Source: AP-15 sp963789025
Lineage (GTDB): Bacteria > Pseudomonadota > Alphaproteobacteria > ATCC43930 > CGMCC-115725
NCBI GenBank assembly: GCA_963789025.1
Contig: CAWBIT010000006.1
Location: 124,001-188,000 of the forward strand
Length of the DNA: 64,000 bases
Direction of reading: 5' to 3'
Every line of letters begins with the position of its first letter. Positions within the stretch are counted from its first letter, which is position 1. A program made the position numbers and the translations under genes. Shown here in pieces: positions 34,123 to 42,611 of the stretch. A model generated the notes under the pieces. The model saw only the letters and a program-made list of their open reading frames with translations, did not search any database and was not told the DNA's origin.

Positions 34123-35343
34123 CTATTGCCAAGTGACCGGCAGCGACTTCAGCGACCGGAACGTGATGCTGGGCTGATAATCCAGTGCCTCGGTCTCGAC
34201 CTGCAACCCGGGGAACCGTTCCGCCAAGGCCTTGAAAACCTCCTGGCCCTCGACGCGCGCCAGGGTCGCCCCGAGGCAGTGATGAACCCCATTGCCGAAG
34301 GCCACGTGCGGGTTCGGCTGCCGGGTAATGTCGAATTTGTCGGCGTCGGCGAACACATTGGGATCGCGATTGGCGGAAGAGATGAACCAGCGAATTCGGT
34401 CGTTCTTTTCCATCACCTTGCCGCGCACCTCGATATCCTGCGAGGCGAGCCGCTGGATCGACTTGACCGGCGCGTCGTAACGCAGGCACTCCTCGGTCGC
34501 CCATTTGGCCCGGCCGACCGGATCCTCTTTGTAGAGCGCCCATTGGTCGGGATGTTGGATGAACGCCAATGTGCCGTTGCAAATGAGGTTGATCGTCGTC
34601 TCGTGGCCCGCCAACAGCAGCAGCGAGGTGTTGACCAGCACTTGATGCCGCGTGAAGACGCCATTCTTCTCCCCGCTCGCCAGCACCGAGATGAAATCGT
34701 CGCCTGGCTTGGCAATGCGTTCGTCGACGAGCGGCGAGACGTACTCGACCATCCCTTTCATGCCGTCGGTCAGGATCGGCATGCGATCGCGCTCGCCCCG
34801 GCCGATATAAAGGAGCTTCTCGGCGAGCTGTCGGACATAGGGCCGATCCTCGGCGGGGACGCCCATCATCTGCGCGATTACGAGCACCGGCAGCGGGGTC
34901 GCCAGATCCCGCATCACATCCATGCTGCCCTTTTCTTCGGCCGCGTCGAGGAGCTCCTTCACGGCGTTGACGACAAACGGCCGCCAGGATTCCATCGCTT
35001 TCGGCGTGAAGTAGCCGTGCACGATCTTTCGCATGTCCAAATGCTCGGGGCGATCATGTTGGATAAACTGGTCGGCTTGGTAATTCCTGACATACTCATA
35101 GAGGCCGAGATCCAACTCGTCGATCGCCGGATAGGCGGGTTTGGGATCGTTCTTGAAGACGGCAGACGAGAACAGCTCGTTATGCCGGGTCATCCACGTC
35201 ACGTCGTCATGCCGCGTGATGACCCATAACGCATAAATGTCGTTCCAATGTACCGGATCCTCGTCCCGCAGCCGGCCGTAATAAGTATAGGGATCGGCGA
35301 GGACATCCGGGGTGAACATGTCATCTCGAATAGCGGTAGTCAT
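34123..35343 (-). CDS. Cytochrome P450 (second, non-CYP153)
   Basis: A 406-residue class I bacterial P450. The heme motif is FGNGVHHCLGA (Cys356), the I-helix AGHETTINLICNG and the ExxR EECLRYDAPVKS. The N-terminal half (PDVLADPYTYYGRLRDEDPV) is typical of CYP107/CYP108-like enzymes; I cannot assign a family or substrate. GGGAGGAGG lies six bases before the ATG. It is co-transcribed with a 3Fe-4S-type ferredoxin gene four bases downstream. Confidence 0.93.
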   Translation of the reverse strand: MTTAIRDDMFTPDVLADPYTYYGRLRDEDPVHWNDIYALWVITRHDDVTWMTRHNELFSSAVFKNDPKPAYPAIDELDLGLYEYVRNYQADQFIQHDRPEHLDMRKIVHGYFTPKAMESWRPFVVNAVKELLDAAEEKGSMDVMRDLATPLPVLVIAQMMGVPAEDRPYVRQLAEKLLYIGRGERDRMPILTDGMKGMVEYVSPLVDERIAKPGDDFISVLASGEKNGVFTRHQVLVNTSLLLLAGHETTINLICNGTLAFIQHPDQWALYKEDPVGRAKWATEECLRYDAPVKSIQRLASQDIEVRGKVMEKNDRIRWFISSANRDPNVFADADKFDITRQPNPHVAFGNGVHHCLGATLARVEGQEVFKALAERFPGLQVETEALDYQPSITFRSLKSLPVTWQ

Positions 35344-35368
35344 TTTCCTCCTCCCTCCCTCGAATTAC

Positions 35369-35448
35369 CGTCATTCCCGCGAAGGCGGGAATCCAGAGTT
35401 CCAGGGGTCTCGGCGCTGGCCCTGGACCCCCGCTTTCGCGGGGGTGAC
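35369..35448. repeat. CGTCATTCCCGCGAAGGCGG dispersed repeat
   Basis: CGTCATTCCCGCGAAGGCGG ... and CCCCGCTTTCGCGGGGGTGA as inverted halves around CCCTGGA. Second copy of the repeat seen at 19768-19858. It lies between the amidohydrolase and P450 genes of the catabolic cluster. Confidence 0.8.
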
Positions 35449-35485
35449 GAAGACCACATTGTCGAAACCAGGGCTGTTCTTTTTA

Positions 35486-36607
35486 TTAGTTCAGCCCGTA
35501 TAGCCCCATCGCGCCGCCGGCCATGACCTGGTGCTTGGTCTCGGGGGACAGCCCTTCCATGCGGTCCATGATCATCTTTGGCGCGCCGGGGAAGAAGCCG
35601 TCCGGGTGCGGGTAGTCCGTGGCCCACAGGATCTTGTGCGGCCCGATATAGTCGGCCAGCGCCTTGATGCTGCCCTCGACCGGCTCGAAGGAGATCCAGC
35701 AATTGCGCTGGAAGAGCTCGCTCGGCCGCGTCGACAGACCGGAATCGTTGAACCCCTGGTCGTCGAAGTGCCGGTCCATCCGGTCCAGCCATGGGGCGAT
35801 CCAGCCGCCGCCCGATTCGAGGAAGGCGATGCGGATTTTTGGATGGCGCTCGCACACGCCGCCCCAGATGACGCTCATGCACGCCAGCATCATCTCCATC
35901 GTATGCGAGATGATGTGGCGCGCGCCGCGGCCCTCGAACCGATCGACGCCGACCGTCGGCATGCCGCTCGATGCGCCCTCGTGGAAGCCGATCGAGAAGT
36001 CGAGATCCTCGGCCGCCGCCCAGAACGGCTCGTAATCCAGGTGGTGGATCATCTTGTTGTTGTACGGATTCGGCCGGATGAAGCCGCCGCGGAAACCCAG
36101 CTCCTTCTTGGCAAAGCGCATCTCGGCGATTGCCAGGTCGACCGACTGCAGCGGCAACATCGCCACGCCGAACAGGCGTTCGGGATAGGGTTTGCAGTAA
36201 TCGGCGAGCCAGCGGTTATAGGCGCGGCAGACCGCGGCGGCGAGCGGCGGGTCTTGGATGGCGCCGGAGAACAGGCCGAGGCTCGGGTAGAGAAAGGCGG
36301 CGTCGATGCCGTCGGCATCCATGTCGGGGATGCGTTTGTGCGGATCGAACCCGCCTGGCTTCCCGTCCTTATACTCCATCGTATCGTCGACGATGCCTTG
36401 CCGCGCCCCGACCGCGCCGATCCGGCCGATGCCGCGCTGGCCGTCGCCGACCGCGTGCTCCTCCATGATGAGCCGCTCCTTGCCGTTCTCCTGCTTGACG
36501 ATCCGCGGCGCCCGGTCGCGGAAGGCCGAGTCGATGTATTTGTCCCAGAGGTCCAGCGGCTCGAGGATGTGACCGTCGGCATCGATGACATTGTAAGCGC
36601 GACCCAT
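35486..36607 (-). CDS. Amidohydrolase-family (PF04909-type) metal-dependent enzyme
   Basis: A 373-residue TIM-barrel protein. The N-terminal metal site is in VIDADGHILEP; further ligands are expected in FSIGFHEGAS and in ILWATDYPHPDG (the Asp). The family includes ACMSD-like decarboxylases and hydrolases acting on aromatic or cyclic acids. A strong promoter and a perfect 20-bp palindrome lie just upstream (36646-36701). Two distant paralogues are encoded at 54.3-56.6 kb. Exact reaction unknown. Confidence 0.9.
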   Translation of the reverse strand: MGRAYNVIDADGHILEPLDLWDKYIDSAFRDRAPRIVKQENGKERLIMEEHAVGDGQRGIGRIGAVGARQGIVDDTMEYKDGKPGGFDPHKRIPDMDADGIDAAFLYPSLGLFSGAIQDPPLAAAVCRAYNRWLADYCKPYPERLFGVAMLPLQSVDLAIAEMRFAKKELGFRGGFIRPNPYNNKMIHHLDYEPFWAAAEDLDFSIGFHEGASSGMPTVGVDRFEGRGARHIISHTMEMMLACMSVIWGGVCERHPKIRIAFLESGGGWIAPWLDRMDRHFDDQGFNDSGLSTRPSELFQRNCWISFEPVEGSIKALADYIGPHKILWATDYPHPDGFFPGAPKMIMDRMEGLSPETKHQVMAGGAMGLYGLN

Positions 36608-36645
36608 AACCCAGCTCCTTTTTCGGGTTGCCTGACGAAGCCCGT

Positions 36646-36665
36646 AACCAAACGCTCGTTTGGTT
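36646..36665. promoter_or_regulatory. TetR-type operator, perfect 20-bp palindrome
   Basis: AACCAAACGCTCGTTTGGTT reads the same on both strands. It covers the expected transcription start, directly after the -10 box of the amidohydrolase promoter. The form (AAACG-CT-CGTTT) resembles KstR/KstR2-type TetR operators. The TetR gene at 39969-40577 is the candidate ligand-responsive repressor. Confidence 0.7.
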
Positions 36666-36672
36666 TTCGGCG

Positions 36673-36701
36673 ACGCTATGCCCCGGAGCCGTGCCTGTCA
36701 A
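36673..36701 (-). promoter_or_regulatory. Sigma70-type promoter of the amidohydrolase gene
   Basis: On the minus strand TTGACA (36701-36696), a 17-base spacer, then TAGCGT (36678-36673). The -35 is consensus. The start of transcription would fall near 36666, beside the palindrome, and the ribosome site AAGGAG lies before the ATG at 36607. Confidence 0.65.
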
Positions 36702-37024
36702 CCCCGACCGGCGTCATTACGGCAAGACGACGCTGCCCACCACGATAAGTTGTTTCGGCAACCGACCGTAGCTGCACCTGCAGCAAATCAGCAGCAAAAT
36801 CTCCCCTGAGGGTTGCAGTCGGGCACCTCCTCTACGGCCATTACCTTTCCCACAACCAAGCGACGGCAGGGAGTCCTACAACACGAATTAGGCGATTTGA
36901 GGGAAGGTTCCTCTTGCCCCGAAGCGCGGAAAGGGCAATGGGAACGGCAAGTAACCCGATTTGCCGAAAAACGTGTTCATCTTCGGTTGATGTTTCGGGC
37001 CGGCGTGTGACATTAACGCGAAGC

Positions 37025-39904
37025 ATGCTCGCTGTTGACTTCATCGCCAGATGGCGCTCGGCCGATCTGACCGAGCGCGCCGCCGCACAGTCGCATTTCC
37101 GCGATCTGTGTGATCTCCTCGGCGAGGAGCCGCCGACCACCGCCGACCCGAAGGGCGAGTGGTACGCCTTTGAAAAGGGCGCCATGAAGACGACCGGCGG
37201 AGAAGGCTGGGCCGATGTCTGGAAGCGCGAGCGTTTCGGCTGGGAATACAAGAGCAAGGGCAAGGATCTGAGGGCAGCCTTCGCCCAGCTCCAGCGCTAT
37301 GCGCCGGCCCTCGAAAACCCGCCGCTACTGATCGTCTGCGATCTCGCGCGGTTCGAGATCCATACCAATTGGACGAATACCGTCAGCCATACTTACGAGA
37401 TCGGGCTCGAGGAGCTAGCCGATTCTCGGAAGCTGCGCTGGCTCAAATGGGCCTTTACCGATCCGGAGCAGCTGAAGCCTGGGCTGACGCGACAAGCCTT
37501 GACCGAACAAGCGGCCGCCGAGTTCGCTCGCCTCGCCCAGCGCTTGCGCGATCGCGGGCATCCGTCGCAGTCGGTCGCCCATTTCATCAATCGGCTCGTC
37601 TTCTGCATGTTCGCTGAGGATGTCGATCTGCTGCCGGGCAAAATGTTCGACCGCATGCTCGACAGCGTGGCGCGCTCGCGGGGCGAGTTCGAAGCCCTGG
37701 CTTCGTCATTGTTCGCGGCGATGCAGGGCGGCGGCAAGATCGGGTTCGAGCGGGTCGCCTGGTTCAATGGCGGCCTCTTCGACGACGACAGCGCATTGCC
37801 GTTGACCCGCGACAACATCGCGCTGGTGCGCGAGGCGGCGGCTCGCGACTGGGCCGAGATCGACCCCAGCATTTTCGGGACCCTCTTCGAGCGCGGGCTC
37901 GATCCCGACAAGCGCAGCCAATTGGGCGCGCATTACACCGACCGCGACAAGATCATGCTGATCGTCGAGCCGGTTATCATCCGGCCTTGGCTCGCCGAAT
38001 GGGCGGCGACGCGCGCCGAGATCGAGAGGCTGACGCGGCAGGCCGAGATCGCCGGCGACCTCGACCGCACCGGCCGGCGTGGGCAGGCGGCGCAGCGCAC
38101 CCGTCTGACGAATGAGGCCAATGCGCTTTATCGCGGTTTTCTCGACCGGCTACGCGCCTTCCGGGTCCTCGACCCGGCCTGCGGCTCGGGCAATTTTCTC
38201 TATCTGGCCCTCTTGGCCCTCAAGGACATCGAACATCGCGTCGCGATCGAGGCCGAAACCTTGGGGCTGGCGCGCGAGTTCCCGCGCATCGGCCCGGAGG
38301 CGGTCAAGGGCATCGAGATCAACCCTTACGCCGCCGAACTGGCGCGCGTGACGGTGTGGATCGGCGAGATTCAATGGATGCGGCGCAACGGCTTCGATGT
38401 CGGCCGCAATCCGATCCTGAAGCCGCTCGACACGATCGAATGCCGCGACGCGATCCTGAACGAGGACGGCACCGAAGCCGGATGGCCAGAGGCGGATGTG
38501 GTGATCGGAAATCCGCCGTTTCTCGGCGGAAAGCTTATGCGAACGGGGCTCGGCAACGATTATGTCGAGTGGCTATTTGCGACCTATGCCCAGCGGGTGC
38601 CGGCAGAAGCCGATTTGGTGGCTTATTGGTTCGCGAAGGCTTGGGAGCGGGTTGCGGCCGGGAATGCCCAACGCGCCGGGTTGGTCGCGACCAACTCGAT
38701 CCGCGGCGGTGCCAATCGGCGCGTGCTCGACGCGCTCTCTCGGAGCGGCATCATTTACGACGCTTGGGATGACGAGCCCTGGATACTGGACGGCGCAGCG
38801 GTACGGGTTTCTCTGATCTGCTTCGCCGTAAGCAAAGCTCTGGGAGAAGTGCGGCTCGATGGGGCTTTGGTGGCGCGCATCAACCCCGACCTGACGGGTG
38901 CTCGTTCGGATTTCACGGCCGCGCGGCGATTGAGGGAAAATCGCGGCGTCGCGTTCATGGGCGATACGAAAGGCGGCGCGTTCGACATCCCGGGTAATCT
39001 GGCGCGTGAATGGTTGCAGCTTCCGCTCAACCCGAATGGCCGGCCGAACTCCGATGTGCTGCGGCCGTGGATGAACGGAATGGACCTCATGCGCCAGTCA
39101 TCTGGGCGATGGATCATCGACTTCGGCTGGCAGATGAGCGAACAGGAAGCGGCATTATACGAAGCGCCGTACGCGTACGTCCTGGAGCATGTCCGGCCGG
39201 TGCGCTTGCAGAACCGCCGCGAGGCGTACGCAGCTTATTGGTGGCGCCATGTCGAACCGCGGCCTGGCATGTGGCGGGCCATGACCGAGCTGACCAGGTA
39301 TCTCGCCACGCCGCGAGTGGCGAAACATCGGGTATTCGCGTGGGTCAACAGATCAATTATGCCCGACTGTCAACTCATCGTTACAACGCGCGATGATAAC
39401 GTTACCTTTGGCATCCTGGAGAGCCGCTTCCACGAAGCATGGGCGCTTGTGCTTTGTACTTGGCTGGGGGTCGGGAACGATCCGCGCTATACGCCATCTA
39501 CAACCTTCGAAACCTTCCCTTTCCCTGACGGACTGACGCCGAACCGGCTAGCGGCTGAATATGCCGGCGACCCGCGCGCCATTGCGATCGCCGAGGCGGC
39601 GCGGCGGCTCAATGAGTTGCGCGAGGCTTGGCGCAACCCGCCGGATCTCGTCGAGCGGGCGCCGGAGGTGGTGCCGCGGTTTCCCGATCGCATCGTCCCG
39701 GTCAGCCCGAAGGCCGCCGCGATCCTAAAGAAACGCACCTTGACCAATCTCTACAACGAGCGACCCGCCTGGCTTGACAACGCTCACCGTGAGCTCGACG
39801 CCGCGGTCGCCACCGCCTATGGTTGGCCCGCCGATATCATCGAAGAGGACGCTCTAGCTCGGCTGCTCGACCTCAACCGCGAGCGTGTCGCGGCTGAACG
39901 ATAG
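37025..39904 (+). CDS. MmeI-like single-chain restriction-modification enzyme (type IIL/IIG)
   Basis: A 959-residue protein. The N-terminal nuclease domain has Asp64-x9-Glu74-x-Lys76 (ADVWKRERFGWEYK), the same spacing I recall for MmeI (D-x9-E-x-K). The central N6-adenine methyltransferase has motif I DPACGSGNF (383-391) and catalytic NPPF (496-499). The C-terminal third (WNGMDLMRQ... to the end) should be the target recognition domain. It would methylate one DNA strand and cut unmethylated DNA at a distance. The ATG at 37025 is chosen; the open frame to 36914 has no conservation. No partner R, M or specificity gene lies nearby. It sits between a catabolic operon and the tetR gene. Confidence 0.87.
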   Translation: MLAVDFIARWRSADLTERAAAQSHFRDLCDLLGEEPPTTADPKGEWYAFEKGAMKTTGGEGWADVWKRERFGWEYKSKGKDLRAAFAQLQRYAPALENPPLLIVCDLARFEIHTNWTNTVSHTYEIGLEELADSRKLRWLKWAFTDPEQLKPGLTRQALTEQAAAEFARLAQRLRDRGHPSQSVAHFINRLVFCMFAEDVDLLPGKMFDRMLDSVARSRGEFEALASSLFAAMQGGGKIGFERVAWFNGGLFDDDSALPLTRDNIALVREAAARDWAEIDPSIFGTLFERGLDPDKRSQLGAHYTDRDKIMLIVEPVIIRPWLAEWAATRAEIERLTRQAEIAGDLDRTGRRGQAAQRTRLTNEANALYRGFLDRLRAFRVLDPACGSGNFLYLALLALKDIEHRVAIEAETLGLAREFPRIGPEAVKGIEINPYAAELARVTVWIGEIQWMRRNGFDVGRNPILKPLDTIECRDAILNEDGTEAGWPEADVVIGNPPFLGGKLMRTGLGNDYVEWLFATYAQRVPAEADLVAYWFAKAWERVAAGNAQRAGLVATNSIRGGANRRVLDALSRSGIIYDAWDDEPWILDGAAVRVSLICFAVSKALGEVRLDGALVARINPDLTGARSDFTAARRLRENRGVAFMGDTKGGAFDIPGNLAREWLQLPLNPNGRPNSDVLRPWMNGMDLMRQSSGRWIIDFGWQMSEQEAALYEAPYAYVLEHVRPVRLQNRREAYAAYWWRHVEPRPGMWRAMTELTRYLATPRVAKHRVFAWVNRSIMPDCQLIVTTRDDNVTFGILESRFHEAWALVLCTWLGVGNDPRYTPSTTFETFPFPDGLTPNRLAAEYAGDPRAIAIAEAARRLNELREAWRNPPDLVERAPEVVPRFPDRIVPVSPKAAAILKKRTLTNLYNERPAWLDNAHRELDAAVATAYGWPADIIEEDALARLLDLNRERVAAER

Positions 39905-39912
39905 CAAGATTG

Positions 39913-39952
39913 CCCTCACCCCAACGACCTCCCCGCAAGGGGGCGAGGGAGT
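39913..39952. repeat. Short hairpin-repeat remnant
   Basis: CCTCACCCCAACGACCTCCC, then CGCAAGGGGGCGAGGGA. Partial member of the CTCTCCCGC family, between the convergent MmeI-like and TetR genes. Confidence 0.5.
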
Positions 39953-39968
39953 TGGAAGCGGGGGCGTG

Positions 39969-40577
39969 TCATCGTGCGAGTTTGACTCGGTTGCGGTGCG
40001 GCGCCGCGGGAGCGGCGGCGAGACCGGCGAACGCGAGGGAGGTGAATTGCTCGGCCACCTCCTGCACGCTGAGCCGGCCCTGCGGGTCGTACCATTTGTA
40101 GAGCCAGTTAAGCATTCCCAAGAGGCCGTAGGAGGCGACCTGAATGTCGAGCTCGGCGCGGAACTCGCCGGTTTCGACGCCTTCGCGAATGATCTGCTGC
40201 CAGCAGCGCTCGTATTCTTTCGGTGAAAAGCCGATCATTTCGCGAAAGCGGCGCTTTACCAACTCGCGCTCGCGCAGATAGACGAAGAGGTGCGGGTAGT
40301 GGCGGTCGAAGGCCTCGAGATGGGCCGAGATCGCCCGCTGCAGCTTCTCCGTGGCGGTCCCGTCGGCGGCGGCGATCTCGCTGATCGTGCGGAACATTTG
40401 CGCGATCGGCTCTTTGACGACGAGGTAGAGCAAATCCTCCTTGCTGTCGAAATGGTGGTAGAGGCTGCCCTTCAGGATGCCGACCTCGTCGGCGATGTCA
40501 CGGACCGTCGCGGCATGATAGCCCTTGGTCCGAAACACCTTCGCCGCTGCCGAAACGATGTCGTCTAGTGTGGCCAT
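39969..40577 (-). CDS. TetR/AcrR-family regulator (KstR2-like)
   Basis: A 202-residue repressor. The N-terminal helix-turn-helix reads DIVSAAAKVFRTKGYHAATV followed by RDIADEVGILKGSLYHHFDS. The C-terminal ligand domain (CWQQIIREGVETGEFRAELD) resembles the KstR2 type, whose members sense acyl-CoA intermediates of ring degradation. The start is the ATG at 40577; the frame is open to 41132. It likely binds the palindrome at 36646-36665, but an unrelated gene separates the two. Confidence 0.92.
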   Translation of the reverse strand: MATLDDIVSAAAKVFRTKGYHAATVRDIADEVGILKGSLYHHFDSKEDLLYLVVKEPIAQMFRTISEIAAADGTATEKLQRAISAHLEAFDRHYPHLFVYLRERELVKRRFREMIGFSPKEYERCWQQIIREGVETGEFRAELDIQVASYGLLGMLNWLYKWYDPQGRLSVQEVAEQFTSLAFAGLAAAPAAPHRNRVKLAR

Positions 40578-40685
40578 GAGTCGGTCAGGTGGCCTACTTC
40601 CGCTTCCAATGCAAGTCGTTATTCGCGGTGAGGACCTATATCGGGCGCTCGCCTCGGTTCCTTGATTTTTGCTTGCCCGAGCCGC

Positions 40686-40748
40686 GCCCATGCGCCAGCA
40701 TGGGCCCAAGCTTTCCTTAATTAAGCGACATGAGCCTCGGCGAGGCTC
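40686..40748. other. Two hairpins before the small gene at 40770
   Basis: GCCCATGC-GCCA-GCATGGGC (40686-40705) and GAGCCTCG-G-CGAGGCTC (40732-40748), with CTTAATTAAG in between. They lie in the 192-base gap between the tetR start and the small gene. Possible RNA structures in its leader, or protein-binding sites. Confidence 0.4.
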
Positions 40749-40769
40749 GGCCAAATTCGAGGAGGAGAC

Positions 40770-40991
40770 GTGACCAGACCCCGCGCTGCCGACGATTTTG
40801 CCACGATCCGTGCACGTATGGAGGAGCTCCGCCGCGAACGCGCACCAGACCCCAAAAAAGAAAGCCGCGATCCCGATGCCGCCGCTTCCGGCGGCCGCAG
40901 CCTCTTGAAAGCCGGCGAAAGCCGGCAGCGGCTCGAAAGCGAGCGCTGGTCGACCGGCGCGTCGAGCCGGCGTTACGGTTCGGGACGTTAG
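40770..40991 (+). CDS. Small conserved hydrophilic protein
   Basis: A 73-residue charged protein, MTRPRAADDFATIRARMEEL then RRERAPDPKKESRDPDAA, ending Ser/Arg rich. The beginning resembles small conserved proteins I recall from Bradyrhizobium-like bacteria; no function is known. The GTG at 40770 has GGAGGAGAC directly upstream, which supports translation. Two hairpins lie before it and another after its stop. Confidence 0.55.
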   Translation: MTRPRAADDFATIRARMEELRRERAPDPKKESRDPDAAASGGRSLLKAGESRQRLESERWSTGASSRRYGSGR

Positions 40992-41012
40992 CCGGCGGGT
41001 CCGGCGGCGGGG

Positions 41013-41046
41013 CTGTCGCCAGGAGCGCGCTCCGGAACCCCGACAG
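41013..41046. other. Hairpin between the small gene and tupB
   Basis: CTGTCG (41013-41018) pairs with CGACAG (41041-41046), enclosing GGAGCGCGCTCC (41022-41033), which is self-complementary. No T-tract. It may terminate the small gene or act in the tupB leader. Confidence 0.35.
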
Positions 41047-41106
41047 CGACGGCGAAAATCGATAATCTCCTTCATCGAACGCTGCCGCGCTGGGTTCTGC
41101 TGATCG

Positions 41107-41781
41107 GTGTCCGAGTGGGATTTGTGGGCCATCCTGGAAGCCGGAGCGCTCGGGCGTATCGTCGCGCTCTCGCTTGCGGTCAGCGTTTCCGCAACCGCGT
41201 TGGCGACGCTGTTCGGGACACCGTTGGGAGCGGCGCTTGCCGTCTACAGCTTTCCGGGCCGGCAAATTCTCGTCGTCACGTTCAACGCGTTGCTAGGGCT
41301 CCCCCCGGTCGTCGTCGGTCTTGCGCTCTACCTGCTGCTCTCGCACTCGGGTCCGTTCGGGGCACTCGGTATCCTGTTCACCCCGGCCGCCATGGTGCTC
41401 GCGCAAACCGTCTTGGCGCTGCCGATCGTAACCGCTCTCGTGCACAGCGGGTCGGCCGATTTGTGGGATGAATACGGCGGCGCGCTCCAGGTCGATGGCG
41501 CGACGCGGCTGCGCGCCATTCCGCACCTGCTGGCGATGGCGCGGCGGCGGCTCCTGACCGCCGTCCTCGCCGGCTTTGGCCGCACGATTTCCGAGGTCGG
41601 CGCCATTCTGATCGTAGGCGGGAACATCGCCGGCTACACGCGAACGATGACGACGACGATCGTTCTCGAAACCAGCAAGGGCAATCTGTCGATGGCCCTC
41701 GGTCTCGGCTTTGTGCTCATCGGCATCAGCGTCGCGGTCAGTGCAACCATCTTCGCACTCGGCGCCGACGAGGAGCGATAG
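41107..41781 (+). CDS. tupB: Tungstate-type ABC transporter permease
   Basis: A 224-residue permease with the TupB pattern: start SEWDLWAILEAGALGRIVAL, then ATLFGTPLGAALAVYSFPGR, LPPVVVGLALYLLLSHSGPF and GFGRTISEVGAILIVGGNIA (the ATPase-contact region). It uses a GTG start at 41107. The binding protein gene begins two bases after its stop. The ATPase gene tupC is not in the window; the next genes downstream are on the other strand. Confidence 0.93.
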   Translation: MSEWDLWAILEAGALGRIVALSLAVSVSATALATLFGTPLGAALAVYSFPGRQILVVTFNALLGLPPVVVGLALYLLLSHSGPFGALGILFTPAAMVLAQTVLALPIVTALVHSGSADLWDEYGGALQVDGATRLRAIPHLLAMARRRLLTAVLAGFGRTISEVGAILIVGGNIAGYTRTMTTTIVLETSKGNLSMALGLGFVLIGISVAVSATIFALGADEER

Positions 41782-41783
41782 GA

Positions 41784-42611
41784 ATGCGGCCCGGATTTGC
41801 AGCGGTGGTCGTGGCCGCTTTCGTGAGCTTGGTCGCCGGGCGGGCCGGCGCTAACGAGACGATCGTGCTGGCCTCGACAACCTCGGTCGAAAATTCGGGG
41901 CTTCTCGCGCGCATCCTGCCGGAATTCACGAACAAGACCGGCATCTCGGTGCGCGTTCTCGCGCAGGGTACGGGCCAGGCGCTGGCGACGGCGGCGCGGG
42001 GCGACGCCGATCTGGTATTGGTGCATGATCCCGAGGCCGAGCAACAATTCATCGCCGCGGGCCACGGCACCGAGCGCCGGCAGATCGCCTGGAACGACTT
42101 CATCGTTGTCGGCCCGCACGGAGACCCGGCGCACATTGCCGGCGGCCAGGACGCGGTCGCGGCATTCACCGCGATCGCCGGGGCCGGCGCGCCTTTCGTG
42201 TCGCGCGGCGACAAGAGCGGGACCGACGCCCTCGAACACCGCCTGTGGCGGGCGGCCGAGATCGACCCGGCCAAGACCGGCGGGGGCTCATGGTACCGCG
42301 ACATCGGCGGCGGCATGGGGGCGGCACTGAACACGGCCGCAGCGATGAGCGCCTACACCCTCTCCGATCGCGGCACCTGGCTCAGTTTTGGCAACAAGCG
42401 GGACCTCACGGTGCTCGTCCAAGGCGATCCGCGGCTGTTGAACCGCTACGATGTGATCCTGCTCGACCCGAAGAAGCACCCGCAAGCCAAGCAGGACCCC
42501 GCCCGCCGCTTGGCCGACTGGCTCGCCTCGCCCGAAGGACAAGCCGCGATTGGGGCGTACGAGGTCAATGGCGAGCAGCTGTTTCACCCCTCGGCGGCGG
42601 CGCCGAAATAG
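41784..42611 (+). CDS. tupA: Tungstate-type ABC transporter substrate-binding protein
   Basis: A 275-residue periplasmic binding protein: signal peptide AAVVVAAFVSLVAGRAGA and the mature start NETIVLASTTSVENSGLLAR. The TTS motif binds the oxyanion in TupA. Later segments such as PFVSRGDKSGTDALEHRLWR also match. Imports tungstate (or molybdate) for molybdopterin enzymes. Translationally coupled to tupB. Confidence 0.93.
   Translation: MRPGFAAVVVAAFVSLVAGRAGANETIVLASTTSVENSGLLARILPEFTNKTGISVRVLAQGTGQALATAARGDADLVLVHDPEAEQQFIAAGHGTERRQIAWNDFIVVGPHGDPAHIAGGQDAVAAFTAIAGAGAPFVSRGDKSGTDALEHRLWRAAEIDPAKTGGGSWYRDIGGGMGAALNTAAAMSAYTLSDRGTWLSFGNKRDLTVLVQGDPRLLNRYDVILLDPKKHPQAKQDPARRLADWLASPEGQAAIGAYEVNGEQLFHPSAAAPK

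Larger units (their letters stand above)
36608..37024. other. Divergent regulatory gap between the amidohydrolase and the MmeI-like gene
   Basis: Left part: promoter and operator for the amidohydrolase (36646-36701). Right part (36702-37024): no gene seen; near 36989 TTGATG and, 18 bases on, CATTAA could form a weak promoter ending only about eight bases before the methyltransferase ATG at 37025. Confidence 0.6.

Noticed and set aside
36914..37024. N-terminal extension of the MmeI-like protein
   Set aside because: The extra 37 residues are Cys/Ser/Arg rich and unlike the family start; the ATG at 37025 begins the conserved region.
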